From positions 1 through 64,000 of the forward strand of contig QYAI01000006.1 in the NCBI GenBank assembly GCA_003988855.1: a stretch of DNA of 64,000 nt, written 5' to 3'. This document shows, in pieces, positions 21,811 to 34,058 of the stretch. This DNA is from Arachnopeziza araneosa. Taxonomy: Eukaryota; Ascomycota; Leotiomycetes; Helotiales; Arachnopezizaceae. Below the pieces are notes generated by a model. The model was not told the DNA's origin. It did no database searches and saw only the letters and a program-made list of their open reading frames with translations. Every line of letters begins with the position of its first letter. The stretch's first letter is position 1. The translations under genes were made by a program, and so were the position numbers.

Positions 21811-22291
21811 CGCCCGGCCTCCCCAGCCCCCGCCCGAACCGCATCGTGAAACGCGACGTGTAGATCATCGCCTCTTCTTGCACCTGCACCTGCGGTCCTG
21901 GCGATGCGAGACCTCGGCGAGGGAGTCGCGATTTTGCAGAGGGAGGGATGCAGGGAGGGGAGGTGGGGATGTGTGTGCCCTTAGATGGTGAGTTGGTCCT
22001 GGATGGATGGGATGGGGATGGCTAGACGAGGAGGGTAGAAGGAGGGCTCTGCACGGAGTGAGTCCGTACTGTACACATCCAAGGGATGACTCGAAGACGG
22101 TAAGGGAAAGCAGGATGTTCAGCTTCACCTGTGGATCAATTCGCTCCAACAGAGAGCTAGTGAAACTTTCAATGGCCTAAGGAAATAGGGCTAAGGACAG
22201 TCACTCATGGTCACCAAAAATTCCCAAGATGTGGTAGTAGATTAGAGGAATGAATTACAACTATCTATATTCCCTACTCCACAAACGAATT

Positions 22292-22311
22292 AATCAATCA
22301 ATCAATCAATC
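22292..22311. repeat. (AATC)n microsatellite
   Basis: About five tandem AATC units immediately before a C6 run, in the downstream region of the GT2 gene. Confidence 0.85.
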
Positions 22312-22914
22312 CCCCCTCATCATCTCCAAGAAACCTCAACGCAACCAAGGAAATTCGTCCATCACGCACAGGAGGGTGATTTCCATTCACCGACTCAGCA
22401 TCAAAACAAGCAAACAGCCTCAAGGTATAGTAGAAAGAACAAACGAAAAAAACGCAAACCCCCAAAGAGAGAGCTCGAAGCAGCAAAAAAAGGAACGTCT
22501 ATATACAATGTAGTGTACTAACTCCTCCCGTCCATTCATCATCCACCCCAGTGTGATCCATTCAAGCAACGAAGTCTATTATTGTGAACTCCTCGCTCCC
22601 CAGTCAATCAACCGAACTGACCACGCACTTCCAACTCTTGCTCAGAATTACTGTGGTAAGGAGCCTAATTGATGCAAATGCTGCAGTGAAGAAAAGACCT
22701 TTTGTATGCAATTGGAGAAGAAACAAATCCTGTCTGGCTGGATTGGTCTGTGAGCTTTGTCGAAAAAAATTCCTCATTAACAATTATCCTCTCGATAATA
22801 TCCTTCACCCCCATACGAAAGCAATTTCAAGTTCTCCATGTACATTTGTGATCCAAGTTCCCCTTCTAGCCCAAACAAGTAAATGAAAAAGCACAAGCCC
22901 ACATGACTCTCCTT

Positions 22915-25804
22915 CTACCAAGAGAACGTCATCAACGCCGGGTTCAACGCAAGCGGCAAAAGCAAATGACTAGCTGTGACAGTAGCCATAGGCAAGATGG
23001 CGACGAAATCTTGGATGCGCCAGTCGTATGGAACGAAAGGTGCAACAGCGAGGACAATCACACCGGCAATGCCAATCAGGGAGAAGGCCATGGAGAACTT
23101 GAACTTCTTCAACACCTTGGGGACTTCAATGAAGAAGTTGGAGAACTCGGCTTCCTTGGCGGTAGCACCCCAGGTCATATCGATTTCGAACATGTGAGCA
23201 AGAAGAGCTTGAGAGACGTGGAGAGAGAGACCACCCAAGAAGATTGCGAGCATGAAAGTCCACTTCAAATTCTCGAAGAGTGCGTAGAGGAGGGATCGTT
23301 CACCGATACGATAACGCATGACAGCAAGAGCCAAGTTTCCGAGACCATTGAAAACAATGATGATGGAGAACCAAACCTTCCATGAATCAACGTAGTACTT
23401 GTCTAGGTAACCGTTGTACCATCCGATGGCGAAGTAGTTGGCAGTTGTCATGATCCAGGCAGCTCCAATAGCGTAGTAAGTACCGATGTATGAGACGATG
23501 GTAACCTTCGAGGTAAAACGAATGTTGGAGAACAAGAACTCGCGGAAGAGAGGAGTGAAAGGACCTTTGTAGATCCACATTCGGAGAGGGTTGAAGAGGA
23601 GCTCGTTACAACCATAGGCGTATTTCTCCCAACGGGCCAGCTCATCGTAGACGGTAAGAGACACACCTTCCTTGAATCCATCACCAGCCCAGGCAGCCAA
23701 TCGGATAGTGTAGCCGCCACATTGGAGACGAAGAGACATATCAAAATCTTCAGACACGTGAGTCTCAGACCAGAATTTTTCATATCCATCTTCATCCATG
23801 TGACCGACTTGTTGAATGGCAGACCATCTGAGAATGGCGTTGTGACCGACGAATGGAGCAACATCACCGTTGGAGACCGTGTATCGAATGGCGGTGTAGA
23901 TAAGGTTGGTGAAGAAAGTGATGCCGTTCTCAAAGTAGGTATGGACGACTTGCATGACACCGGAAGAGAATTGCATGATACCAACTTCAGGGGATTGTTC
24001 CATTTCGGAGCAGGCATCCAAGAGACAATCAGAGGGGACACGAGTATCGGAATCAACTACAACTTGTTAGTATGGATGGATTCAATTCATGGACTCCAAA
24101 GCTTACTCAACAGGATATAATCTCCGATACGGATGTTACCATCAGCCCAGGCACGTCCATTCTCTTCGAGAGCTTCCTTGAGACATCGCTCATAAGCTTG
24201 AGCTTCATCGGCTTGGGTCCAGTCAACAGGTCTCTGAATCAATTGCAACTTCTCCTCAACCATGAGAGAGATGTGAAGACCATAGTTCATGTTTGATGCC
24301 TATCATCATGTCAGCATTAATCCCTGGAACAGGCTACGGATTCGCTTGTTGTGGAATGCAAAGGTGCATCATTCGCCACTGCAAAACGAAACAATCATGA
24401 TGATTGGTAGATATATCGGAAGGAATGAAGCTTACTTTCTTGACTATATATATGTCAGCTAAGGACCCAATAGAAAGGATTCGCGACACTTACATTTTCC
24501 ACGTCGGGTGAAGTTGTCACCATGCTTGGGTCGGGCAGTCCATCCAATGCTGTGATCGGCGTAGAATTCGATTCTGGCTTGTCTCTCTTCCTCGCCAATG
24601 ATTTGAAGACCATCATCGTTGATGAACATGTTTGCTGATCCACCTTGAAGTTCGTAGGTGGAGATGGCTTGCTTGATGGATTTGACGGTTGGTGCAATGA
24701 CAGAGTTGAGACCTTCCTTGTAGACAGGGCACTGGATGGTGATATGGGGAAGGACAGCGCTCTGGAGTCTCGGAGGTGCACGTGCAGAGTAGAACTTCGA
24801 GTTGATGGTCATTTGTCGCACGGGACCAAAGAGTTGGGCCAAACAACCGACGATAACTTGTCCGAAGAAGAGCGTGAAGAATATTTGGACAGGAGTGAGG
24901 GCCAAGAGTGCAAGACGGATGTAGCTTCCATCGACCTCCACTTCAATGGCAAGCTGTCTAGCACCAGCACCCAAGGTGGTGATGATGAGAACCATGGTCA
25001 AAGACACCAAGATGGTGTTTTGGAGATGTAGACCACGAACTTCTGGCTTGATCTCACCACTCTCCTCGTCAATCTCGACAACGCCGACATTGGTATCCTT
25101 CTTCTCCTCATCATCACCCATTTCACCAGTCTTCCACACCAACTCCATCAACTCTGATTCAATTTGCTTTGCTCGTTGAACCAAGTGTAGGGCTTCGTCA
25201 TCCCAAACAACCAGCAATGCTTCTGATGCAACGAATGCTGCGAACTGATGCTTTCTTGCTCGGGGAAGGTCTTCAATCGTGGGAAGAATTTGGATGCGGA
25301 GACCATTAAGTAAAGGTACGTCCACCGCATCTGGAGACCACTGAAGGAAGGTCTTGATAACTCTGGAATTAACAGTCATGGCACACTGATCAAGTTAGTC
25401 CGGTTCGCAGTTCCCGGAAGGAAAACACCTACTTGAACATTAAGAGCAGCACAAGCGGCGGCAAATGGTGAACTGCCTAGTTGTGGCGGGCACGCCATGT
25501 ATGTGTTTCTCGACTTCCGGAGGAGAACACCCTCAATCTCTCCACTCCCATCGCTCACCCAGAGATGTGAGCATTGCTGCTGGTATAGGTAGTTGACCAT
25601 TACCTCATGCTTGATGTCATCCAAGAAAGTCGAACTCTGGGTCGATCTCATGGAGATGGAGTTTCGCGAGGAACCAAACCTCGACTGCGGAGGTTGAAGC
25701 TCCATATTGTAGCTATGGTGTGGTGAAGGTGTGGCAGCCGGCTTCTCTTCTACGACTGGTTCCTCCTCCCCCTTCTTGTTTTTGAAGTAGTTTCCCAAAC
25801 CCAT
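22915..25804 (-). CDS. Polytopic GT2 glycosyltransferase (ZtGT2-type)
   Basis: Five exons (25804-25433, 25385-24494, 24443-24436, 24299-24107, 24056-22915) give 868 aa. The third exon is only 8 nt and, when spliced, gives the family string RRGKFKKASNMNYGLH. Membrane segments precede the catalytic region (TILVSLTMVLIITTLG; LALLALTPVQIFFTLFF). The catalytic domain contains CPVYKEGLN, the metal-binding D490-S-D492 and SETHVSEDFDMSLRL. Several C-terminal helices follow. This matches the conserved fungal GT2 protein described in Zymoseptoria and Fusarium as needed for hyphal growth on solid surfaces; the glycan made is unknown. The N-terminal ~120 residues are soluble and carry a low-complexity Pro/Ser part. 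The family match is strong and the exon phases all close. Confidence 0.93.
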
Positions 25805-26735
25805 TGCGGCGGTATTCTTGCTGTACTATCAGGAGATATGGGTTGACGAGACAGCAAGACGTCTCGTGTGTCCTGAGTGGTATATTATTTGAAAAAAGAC
25901 GCGGCTGAAAGCGAGTGACTGTATGACCAGGTGGATGGATATATTAAGAGCAACTCATAAATCTGAGGCTGGACGCTGCTCGAGGATCAGTCGAAGGATC
26001 GAGGGGGATTCTCGAATGGGGTCTGCCTACAACGAGAGCTGTCGTGAGGTGGATATATTGCTCTCGACAGAAACGAAAGGGCCTGTCGTGGAGCGTCTTT
26101 ACCTTGGACCACACTTGTTCTTGAACGAGAGTTGACAACGAATGTAAAGGATGTGCGACGTCCCTGGGTGATATTGTTCGGAACTAAACGAATGTTCGAG
26201 GAAAGAGAGTGAGGACAAGCTGAGGAGAAAGGTTGGGCCTGGTAGTCTGGCCTGCTGTCAAACGACGGATGGGGGCAAGCGCAGCGTCTGACGAGGGAGA
26301 TGCTGGGGCCTGTTGGGTTTCCCTGGCCGACAAGCTCGGGCGTGGGATAATAGTGGAAGTGAGTGGCTGTGGGATGTGGATGTTTTCTAGGACGGGAGAA
26401 GGCGACCTGATTTGCCTTGACCCTGGGAGCAAGGCGCCGGGGGCGTTTTTGATAGTGTCGAGGCCGAAAAGAGGATGGAGTGGAGGACGAGATGGACGGC
26501 CTACGGTGAGGGCAGGTTCTTCTGCGTCTCGAGGGGTATTCAGGTGCGTGCCGAGCGTAAGCAGGGCAATTGGGATGTGCGAGTGAATAAAGTGAAGGCC
26601 GATGGTCAATTGATTCTGGGGGCTGAGCGCTGTGATAGAAGATGTTTCGCTGGTGAGGTTTGGATCTGTATTGATGCGGTGGAACAACCAAGGAAGGGGA
26701 GGGAGTTTGGTGGGTTTGGTCGCTCCTTCCGTTCT

Positions 26736-26783
26736 GCTTTGGTTTGGTTTGGTTTGGTTTGGCCTGGCCTGGCCTAGCCTAGG
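26736..26783. repeat. Pentanucleotide (GGTTT/GGCCT) repeat
   Basis: Consecutive GGTTT units pass into GGCCT units and then GCCTAG, a compound 5-bp microsatellite. Confidence 0.85.
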
Positions 26784-27332
26784 TCGTCTTGATGTCGCTG
26801 CAATGGTTCCGGTTCTTCTTCCACCTCAGTTCTCTCCCTTCACTGATCGCTCGCTAGCTATATCGATGGTGCTGGAGTTTGGTTTCCCGCCGCCGTTTTT
26901 CCCCTGAGAGTGGAGTCAGCGCGCAGCGGTTCGCAGGCCACCTGCAATCAATAGCTCCAATCCAGCTGGTGCCTCAAATACCTGCTGTTCGTTACATGAT
27001 GCCCCCGAGATGGCGAGTAGCCAGTGGGACCAGATGCTCTGATGTTGCTCGTGTTTGGTTCCTGGTCATCAGGGGTTGGATGGTCATGGTCATTACGCCA
27101 ACGGCTGAAGTGGCGGCTGGATGGCCAGGGGGCGCTCCCCCTGGCCTGGTCAGTTCTTAATCTGGCAGTTGTGGCTGGACTAGCCCTCGCTATTTATTTT
27201 TAAAAGCAGCTAAGAAACCCGACGACCTGCAGATTGCACCTTCCTTCTTGTCTTACCCCAAAAGGGGCCTAATCTTGGATGCCCCTGCCCGCGCTGCTTC
27301 AGCCTCTCACATGGCCCAGCGCCTGTTGTGTC

Positions 27333-27368
27333 TCTGCTGCTGCTGCTGCTGCTATTGCTGCTACTATC
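27333..27368. repeat. CTG trinucleotide tract
   Basis: About six CTG units, then interrupted CTA/TTG units. It is not within a supported gene. Confidence 0.8.
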
Positions 27369-27538
27369 TTCAGACTTCAACCCCTCTGAAGGCGTGCCTC
27401 CTGGTCGCAGATGGTGTTCAACAAGCACCGTCTGGTCAGGTCAGGTCAGCGTCTGGCTGGTCCGGCGCACTCCCTTCGGATCACCGGCGTCGCCATGGAG
27501 AAGATAATCAATTCCTGCCTGCGAGGCCGCCCTTCTAG

Positions 27539-27558
27539 CCTGCGTGCGTGCGTGCGTC
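27539..27558. repeat. (TGCG)n tract
   Basis: Four to five tandem TGCG units in non-coding sequence. Confidence 0.8.
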
Positions 27559-30500
27559 GTGGAAATTGCACTGTCTTTGCGGCCAACCGTGCATTTGCCA
27601 ATAGAAGAAGATCGAGGGGTGAGGCAAAACCGCCGCCGCTTCTTCTCCTCAGACAGACAGATCGATAATCATCAAGAGCAATCAATCAATACCCTTCGAT
27701 TGCATTCCCAAATGAAGTTGAGGCAGAGAACACCTGCCATTCGTTGCTGCGTCAAAAGAATCATCTTTGTGAGGTGGCGGGGTGCTATCCGGGCAATACG
27801 AGAATAAATTGGGCTGGTGAAGTCATCCAGGAACGCTCCTCACTTAATTGGTGCGATTAAGAACGGGTCACGCAAGAAAAGGTGCCCCCCCCGTGCATCG
27901 CTCCAAATCTCAGCCCGTTCAAAGCAGCTGCTCGCTTATCGGAGACCAAGATGTTAGAGCGGCTGCTGCTTCACGAACTTTTCACCTTGCCAAGTCAATA
28001 CTACCAGGCATCGTTGTTTCGCCGTCCTTTGGCGAAAATCCGAGCTCTCGCCCAACCTCACGACTTTTCAAGACACCAACTACAGTCTTACTCAGATCGT
28101 GAATATCGCTGAAAAAGACAATCAATACCGGCACTGCATGAAATCGTCTTATCTGGCATGCCATCTGCAGCTTCCTGGTGCTGTGTATGCTGGCTGCAGC
28201 AAGAAAGTCCGAAGTTGCTATCTCTGCCGCTTGCAAAGAGTTCACAACATGAAGTATCGGTTTTAAGCCGCGTCGGAATCTTCTTCGGCCCAACACGCTC
28301 ATTCAGTGCACGGCCTTGTCCTATTCCAGACGACTCTAGCTTTTGGAAAATCTTGATTCAGAGTGACGGAGCGGACAGACCTCCCAACTCTACTGAGTTC
28401 CGAGTTGTCTGCTTGGCGGTCCGTGTGAGTGAACGTTACGGCCTTGACTTTGTCCCAGCTAGAAATCAGAACCCAAAAGGACACTCTAGATCCGATTCTC
28501 GAGCCCCTTTCACACAATACGATCGCTCCTTTCTCACCTGGTCACAGTTGGAAACTCGAACTCGGACCCACGCCTCTTCACAAACTACAAACTCTAACGG
28601 TGACAGGACTGCCAATGTTCAATTCCAAGAACACGAGCAGAACTGTGATACGCACGTCTGAGCTCCAACGGCTTCATGCACGTTGTGTTGTCAATACGAG
28701 CCCCATCACACCTCCTAAGACTCCCCTCCACCAACATCTGTCAGCACTCCAACTAAACCGATGCGAAACTCCCTGACAATATGTGACACGGCTTTCTTCT
28801 TCCAAGTAGGGAACCATTCCGAGGTTTGAAGTCTCTGGATGGCTTAACATCCCACCATCTCGGCACTTTAAAACTCTTGGGTCCATGACAATTGCTGGTG
28901 ACCAAACAAAGTGATTTCAAGGTCAAACAGAGTATGATCAATCACCGTAGTCAATCTATTGCTACACGAGACTTAAAGGCTAGTTGAAAATACAAAGAGT
29001 GATGAAATTACTGTTTTGATCCTGTTAAGGCTCACCCGAAAATCCGAATACTCGGAACAGCGTGGATTGCTATCCCCGTCTCTTTGAAATTCATCAAACT
29101 TCACCGCCAAACTCCAAACAAAAGCAGCAGCGACTCCAAGGTCGCCCTCAGCAATCTCACGCCTGCAATACGACCTTGCTGCAAGCGGCAAAGGCAGCGT
29201 TACTCTTTTTCTCTATTTATGTCGCATTGCATACTGGTTATGCATGAAATACAAGGAATCGTCAGCGGCTTCGCTTGTTACCCACACTCTCCCCATACCC
29301 CTGAGTGGCGAATGGTCTAAGCTTCCAGGCCTGAAAGTTGTGATCACGAACATCTCACGTGCATACGAGAGTACAGAGTGACATAGCCTTGGATTGCGCG
29401 TTGAGCAGGGTAGATATATATCATGGCTCGGAGAAGTCGACGCGTATCTCCTCAGTTGAGGAGTCACACGGCAATTGCGAACATCCAAATTGGAGACTGC
29501 ATTGCACAGAATTATTGAATTGCCTTCGAGTGAAGCTGTCCAATTTGTGTCCAATTTGTGCGGTGCAACCTACCACAGATTGCGTACTTGCTCCTCTGCA
29601 GACCAGACGGCCCTCTTCTCACCATCCGAGGCTTCTACAATCAGGATTGACAAGCATCACTTATCGTGAAGTTACTCACAACATCTCATTCGTATTGTGG
29701 TCCTCTCAATCCCTCATCCTTGAGAATGCCATGCCTCCCACTCGGCACCAAGTAACCGTAACGCTCGCAAGCATCCAACCGTCGGAGTATTTCCATGCTT
29801 GCATCTCCCTTCCCCGTGAATACCAGATCTGGTTACCAGTCCCTCGATATCCACTTCCAAGGTCCTAATCAGGATGTATTCACGGCCGTTCCTCCACCTG
29901 GCTATAACGTGACTTTGCCAGTACATGGATTTGAGCGTTCAGCCAACACAAATTCCAATTCCAGGCATCTCGCATTGGATCCACACCATGATGACTGTAT
30001 CGAGAGCATCCGGAGCCTGACTCTGAGTTGTTCTAGATGGAAATCAGGAGGCGCAGCGCGAGATCTGGATCACAGACAGACACTTACTCACATGGTGAAA
30101 CATACGAACAAAAAGCGTGACGGAAGCGAGAAACGAGAGGCTCCAAAAAGAGCAACCAGACCGACCATCTCTCGAGCCTCCAGTTGATACTTGCCGATCT
30201 CCGAGACCTGTCAAAGAAAGCGCTGACGACTACTGTACCATACAAGACATGACTAAAAGGATCCTCAGAAAACGTGGTCTGGTTTCAAGTCCAGCAATCT
30301 TCTCGTATCCACAGAGCTGGTCAGGAAGGCTCAGCAAGCCCCGTACGGAGTCTATGCCAAGGTCACTGCAAGCATTTGCTCCTTGTGTTTTTTTCCGTAC
30401 CTTTTCCAACATGCTGTCCATCTCGGCAGCCAAGAGAGAAAGCTTCTCTCCATCTCATCATCATCAACGCCACTACCAAGATGAGAGTCTTGATGCAACT

Positions 30501-32584
30501 TACACCAGCGCAATCTCCAAGAGCAATGCGAGAAAGACGCGCTATTCAAGCGCCCCTATCGAGATTTGTCTCCTCCCCTATCATGCCAACCAACGGTACT
30601 GCACTCCCCCGGTACCTCTGTCCACGTCAGAATCCACGATACCCCAAGAAGATGCTCAACTCATTTCAGATGCGCAGCCAAAAATAAAGTCACAGCCAAA
30701 ACCAACCTGGGTACGATCCAGGCCGGACCGCACCCAAAAGTCAGTCCAAGCCGTTTGAACACTCGCGCGCCAGGTGGTGGAAATGAATGACGCCTACAGC
30801 ACAGAAATCTCCCTTTTCAGGGCACCACAAATGGAAGAGCCGCCGGCCGCCAGTGCCCGCCCCTTCCCCTTTATGTGCCATCACGTGAGCTGCCTCTCCC
30901 GTCTCCCCATTGCCCAACGGCACATTAAGATTACCATCTGCGACTCGCACCACAGCGACATGAAATGACGACAACAGGGCTGGTCCGTGGAAGGAAGGGC
31001 TTCTGCCATCCAACGGGGATTTCACAAGAGGGGCTAGGAGAGCGCTCAGGGGAGGGGCGAGTGAGTTGGATAGATAAGGTTTGGCGTGCCAAGCATTTCG
31101 GCGTCGATGCATGAGGAGAGGGAAAGAGGGAAAAGGAGGACTCGAGAGGCTGGCTGAGGCGGAGGATCCCCCTCTCCCACACGTGATATTGTCTCTCCTC
31201 CTCTGACCGGAACGGAGAGTGAATACTCGATGCGGCGGAATGGTGGTGATGAGATGCCGCAGTGGGGTCCAGTCCTCAATAGTGAGTGGAGCCCTCCCTG
31301 ATCAGTGATAAGCACGATCAATATCTCCCCTATATCCAAGCACCGTCCAATATCGAGACACAAATGCCCATGAGAATCAAATCTCACCCGGACTCCGGGT
31401 CCAGCACCTTGGATATCGGTAGAATGAGGCGAGCCGTTCTTCAATGGTACCGTAGGATCCATGACCGAGGTGGAGATACCCACGCGCGGACACTATCGAG
31501 GCGGGCGACTTGGCACGCCCAGATATGGCATTTCAGAATGCTGTCTCGACTCTGCCAGTCTGCCGGGTGGTAGCTATCCATCTCTGGGTCATTGGGTGCG
31601 GGTTGCAGTGCTACCGAGTGGTGCTTGGAACGAAATGTCCCGTTCAATACTTGCTTCGCGGGTGTGACGTCGATGCGGTCCTCCCACTGTCGGGACGCAT
31701 GTGCCTTGCGTGTTGAGTGTGAACATCTCTGCAGAATACGTAGACTGTGGACACCAGCAAAAGAGTCAATTCAATTATTGTGCACCCACCCACCCACCAT
31801 CCCAATCCATCCATCCGTAGAAACCCAGATCCCCCTCTCCCATAGAAACCGATCCTGCACCGCTGAACGAGACCGATATACAAGTGAATATCCCACACCA
31901 GCAGGCATGTACAAACCCGTGATCCCATATCAACGACGCCTTCCCGAATCTACTACCTGCGCAGATCCAGTGCTGGCAGCACAAGACCACGGCGTTCCTG
32001 GTTGGGAGGTGCAGAGTCCAAGGGCCATCCCATCCTATCCCTTCCCAGAGCGGCGGGGTGAGAGGCTTCCTGCAGAGGGGGAGGGAGAGAGCTGCTGCTG
32101 CACGGGAGGTGGCATCGCGATGCGGTGTGATGGCCGAGCTATTTTCATCTTCGGATGAGGATTCAAGAGCATGTAAAATCAGGCCGAGGTGTTCAAACAC
32201 AAGACCTCACAAGTGGCCAGCGTCATGGCAGAGGCATGCATTAGTAGTGTATATTATTTTCATTCCCCCGCTGCCTCTAATAAAGTTCGGCCTCGGAACT
32301 GCTGTGCTGTATGCGTGCTGTACGAAAGGAGATGGAAAAATAAAAAAGAGAAAAGGAAAACAACACACGGCAGTGCGGTGCATCACCCAAGTATCTACCC
32401 TAACAATGACAGCCGACAACAAAGAGTAAAAGAGTTCCCTTGACAAAACACACTGCCCAGTCTAAATTCCTCGCATCACCCCGCCGAGCGCCAAGTTACA
32501 TGAAAGAGTATCAACATCAACAGAGCAACAGCGCGCCTGCTTCTCAACTTTTCTCCTATTCAGACAATGCATTCATCAGGAAGT

Positions 32585-34058
32585 TTACGTGTTGGACTGG
32601 TCCTCGGTGGCCTCGTTACCATCACATTGTTGCCACATCTTGACGCTGCTGACTTCCATCGCTCCGCCGTTTACCCAAGTAGGGAGCCATTGTTTCTGGC
32701 TGCTCCAGAAGTCCGACTTGGCGCTGGGGCTGGTGTCAACCCATGGTTTACCGGCCACACCATCAGTCCACCATCCATTGGTGCTTCCAACGGCAACATT
32801 CATGATAAGGTAGAATGGCTGATCGAAAGGAGTCTGCTTGAGTCCAGTTTGAGCCCAGAGCTCTTTGACCTGAGTGCTGTTGGCGTCGCCGAGAGTGAAG
32901 CTACCACGTTGCCAGAGGGGCTCATTGAAGTTGGTGTACAGAACCTGGAGGAGAAGGGTGTCGATGTAAGTGAAGAGGTATTTTTGAGACCATTCAAGAC
33001 CGAAAGTATGCTCAGTAAGGGCGTAGGTGGTGTGAAGAGCGCTCCTCTTCACGTTGGTGCGCCACCAATTGTCGTTGGCGGGATCAGCACCCCAGTGCAA
33101 GGCCGAAGAGACAATGTTGTTTCCGCCCGAAGGATAGGTGTGGTTGTTTCCTCGGGACTCGACGATATCAATTTCTCCAGAGGCGGGCCATGCTCCATAG
33201 GTGTTATTCACTGGCAACATCCAGATTGCAGGCCACAACCAATCACCTGCAGGCATCTTAGCCTTGACCTCCACCTTTCCATACTTGATACTAGCGGAAT
33301 TCTTGGTGTTGATACGAGCGGACTTGACAGGTTGAACAATGGTTCCTTCAGTAAGATTGGTAATGGTGACGCAGTTGGTTTCAAAGTCGGCAGCAGCCGT
33401 GCAAGATCCGTCGGCAGTCAAGTTGATTATGTTGTCGGACTCGATGAGGCTCGCATCTTGAAGAGTTGGCTTGATATAGAGCTTTCCGTTTTGGACATAG
33501 ACATTCTCATCAGTGTCGGTGGTCTGTTCAAATTCTCCATTTCTGCAAAAGGTCAGCGATTGTTCTTGCCAGCTTCGAGATGGCAGCATACCCAAATCCA
33601 CCAACTTCCACCTCCTTAGTCCAGGTTTGAGAATTGAATCCCTCGGAGAAGTCTTCATCCAGCACGGGACAGTACTTGTGGTGTACGACGGAGGAGATAC
33701 CATCATAGATCAGGAAACCAGCAATGCAAAATCCTATGAGCAAGCCGATCAAGGGAATGATGGTGACCCATTTCTCCTTGGGGTCTTTCTTCAATCTCCA
33801 CGGTTGGTCTACCTCTCCTTTGCGCACACGTCGTGAATGGAAATATCTGGTGGGCAGGGCCCGGATGGCGGAGGACGAGCCAAATGAAGATGCAGGTCTC
33901 GAGTTGAAAGGCGATGAAAAAGGATTTCCTCGGGGTGCAGGCGAGATCTCGTCGCCGAAAGGATTACTCCTGCTCTCTGGCGTCCCTGGACGCATCGGTG
34001 TTGTTGCAGTCGAGACGGCGCTGGCGCTGCCTCTGAATTGAACGTTGCTCTGCTCCAT
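32585..34058 (-). CDS. Membrane-anchored GH16 beta-glucanase
   Basis: Exons are 34058-33592 and 33542-32585 (49-nt intron, GTATGC...TGCAG), giving 474 aa. The start ATG at 34058 is the first ATG of the frame. A cytosolic Ser/Pro-rich tail (1-97) is followed by one membrane helix (about 98-119), so this is a type II protein. The GH16 jelly-roll follows, with the catalytic signature G-E279-I-D281-I-V-E284-S in SGEIDIVESRGN: E279 nucleophile, E284 acid/base. The surrounding strand motifs (WPAIWMLP, HTFGLEWS, PFYLIMNVAVGG-like) match the beta-1,3-glucanase/glucan-binding branch of GH16. It probably remodels wall beta-glucan at the cell surface. An AT-rich TATA-like stretch lies about 45-60 bp upstream. 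Confidence 0.92.

Larger units (their letters stand above)
18474..22914. other. 4.4-kb intergenic region with microsatellites
   Basis: This lies between the fasciclin start and the GT2 stop. It contains (ATCC)n near 21764-21810 and (AATC)n near 22292-22311. Short open frames are present on both strands but none shows a domain, signal peptide or coherent splice path. The last ~600 bp is likely the 3' UTR side of the GT2 gene. Confidence 0.5.
25805..32584. other. 6.8-kb intergenic region, no supported gene
   Basis: This is the upstream region of the GT2 gene and the downstream region of the GH16 gene, the largest gene-free stretch in the window. It holds a TTTGG/CCTGG repeat, a CTG tract and a TGCG tract, and is otherwise unique-looking. 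Open frames of 100-230 codons exist but are composition-driven (rich in Arg, Ser, Pro), lack domains and overlap on both strands. Confidence 0.5.

Noticed and set aside
25987..26691. 234-codon minus-strand open frame upstream of the GT2 gene
   Set aside because: Arg/Pro/His-rich and overlapped by another similar-length frame on the same strand; more likely promoter or 5' UTR sequence.
30117..30758. 213-codon plus-strand open frame
   Set aside because: Rich in Ser/Arg/Pro with no motif; overlapping frames on the same strand look equally good, as expected by chance in this composition.
32567..33619. 350-codon plus-strand open frame
   Set aside because: It is the antisense shadow of the GH16 gene, whose minus-strand frame has the catalytic ExDxxE motif and a phase-correct intron.
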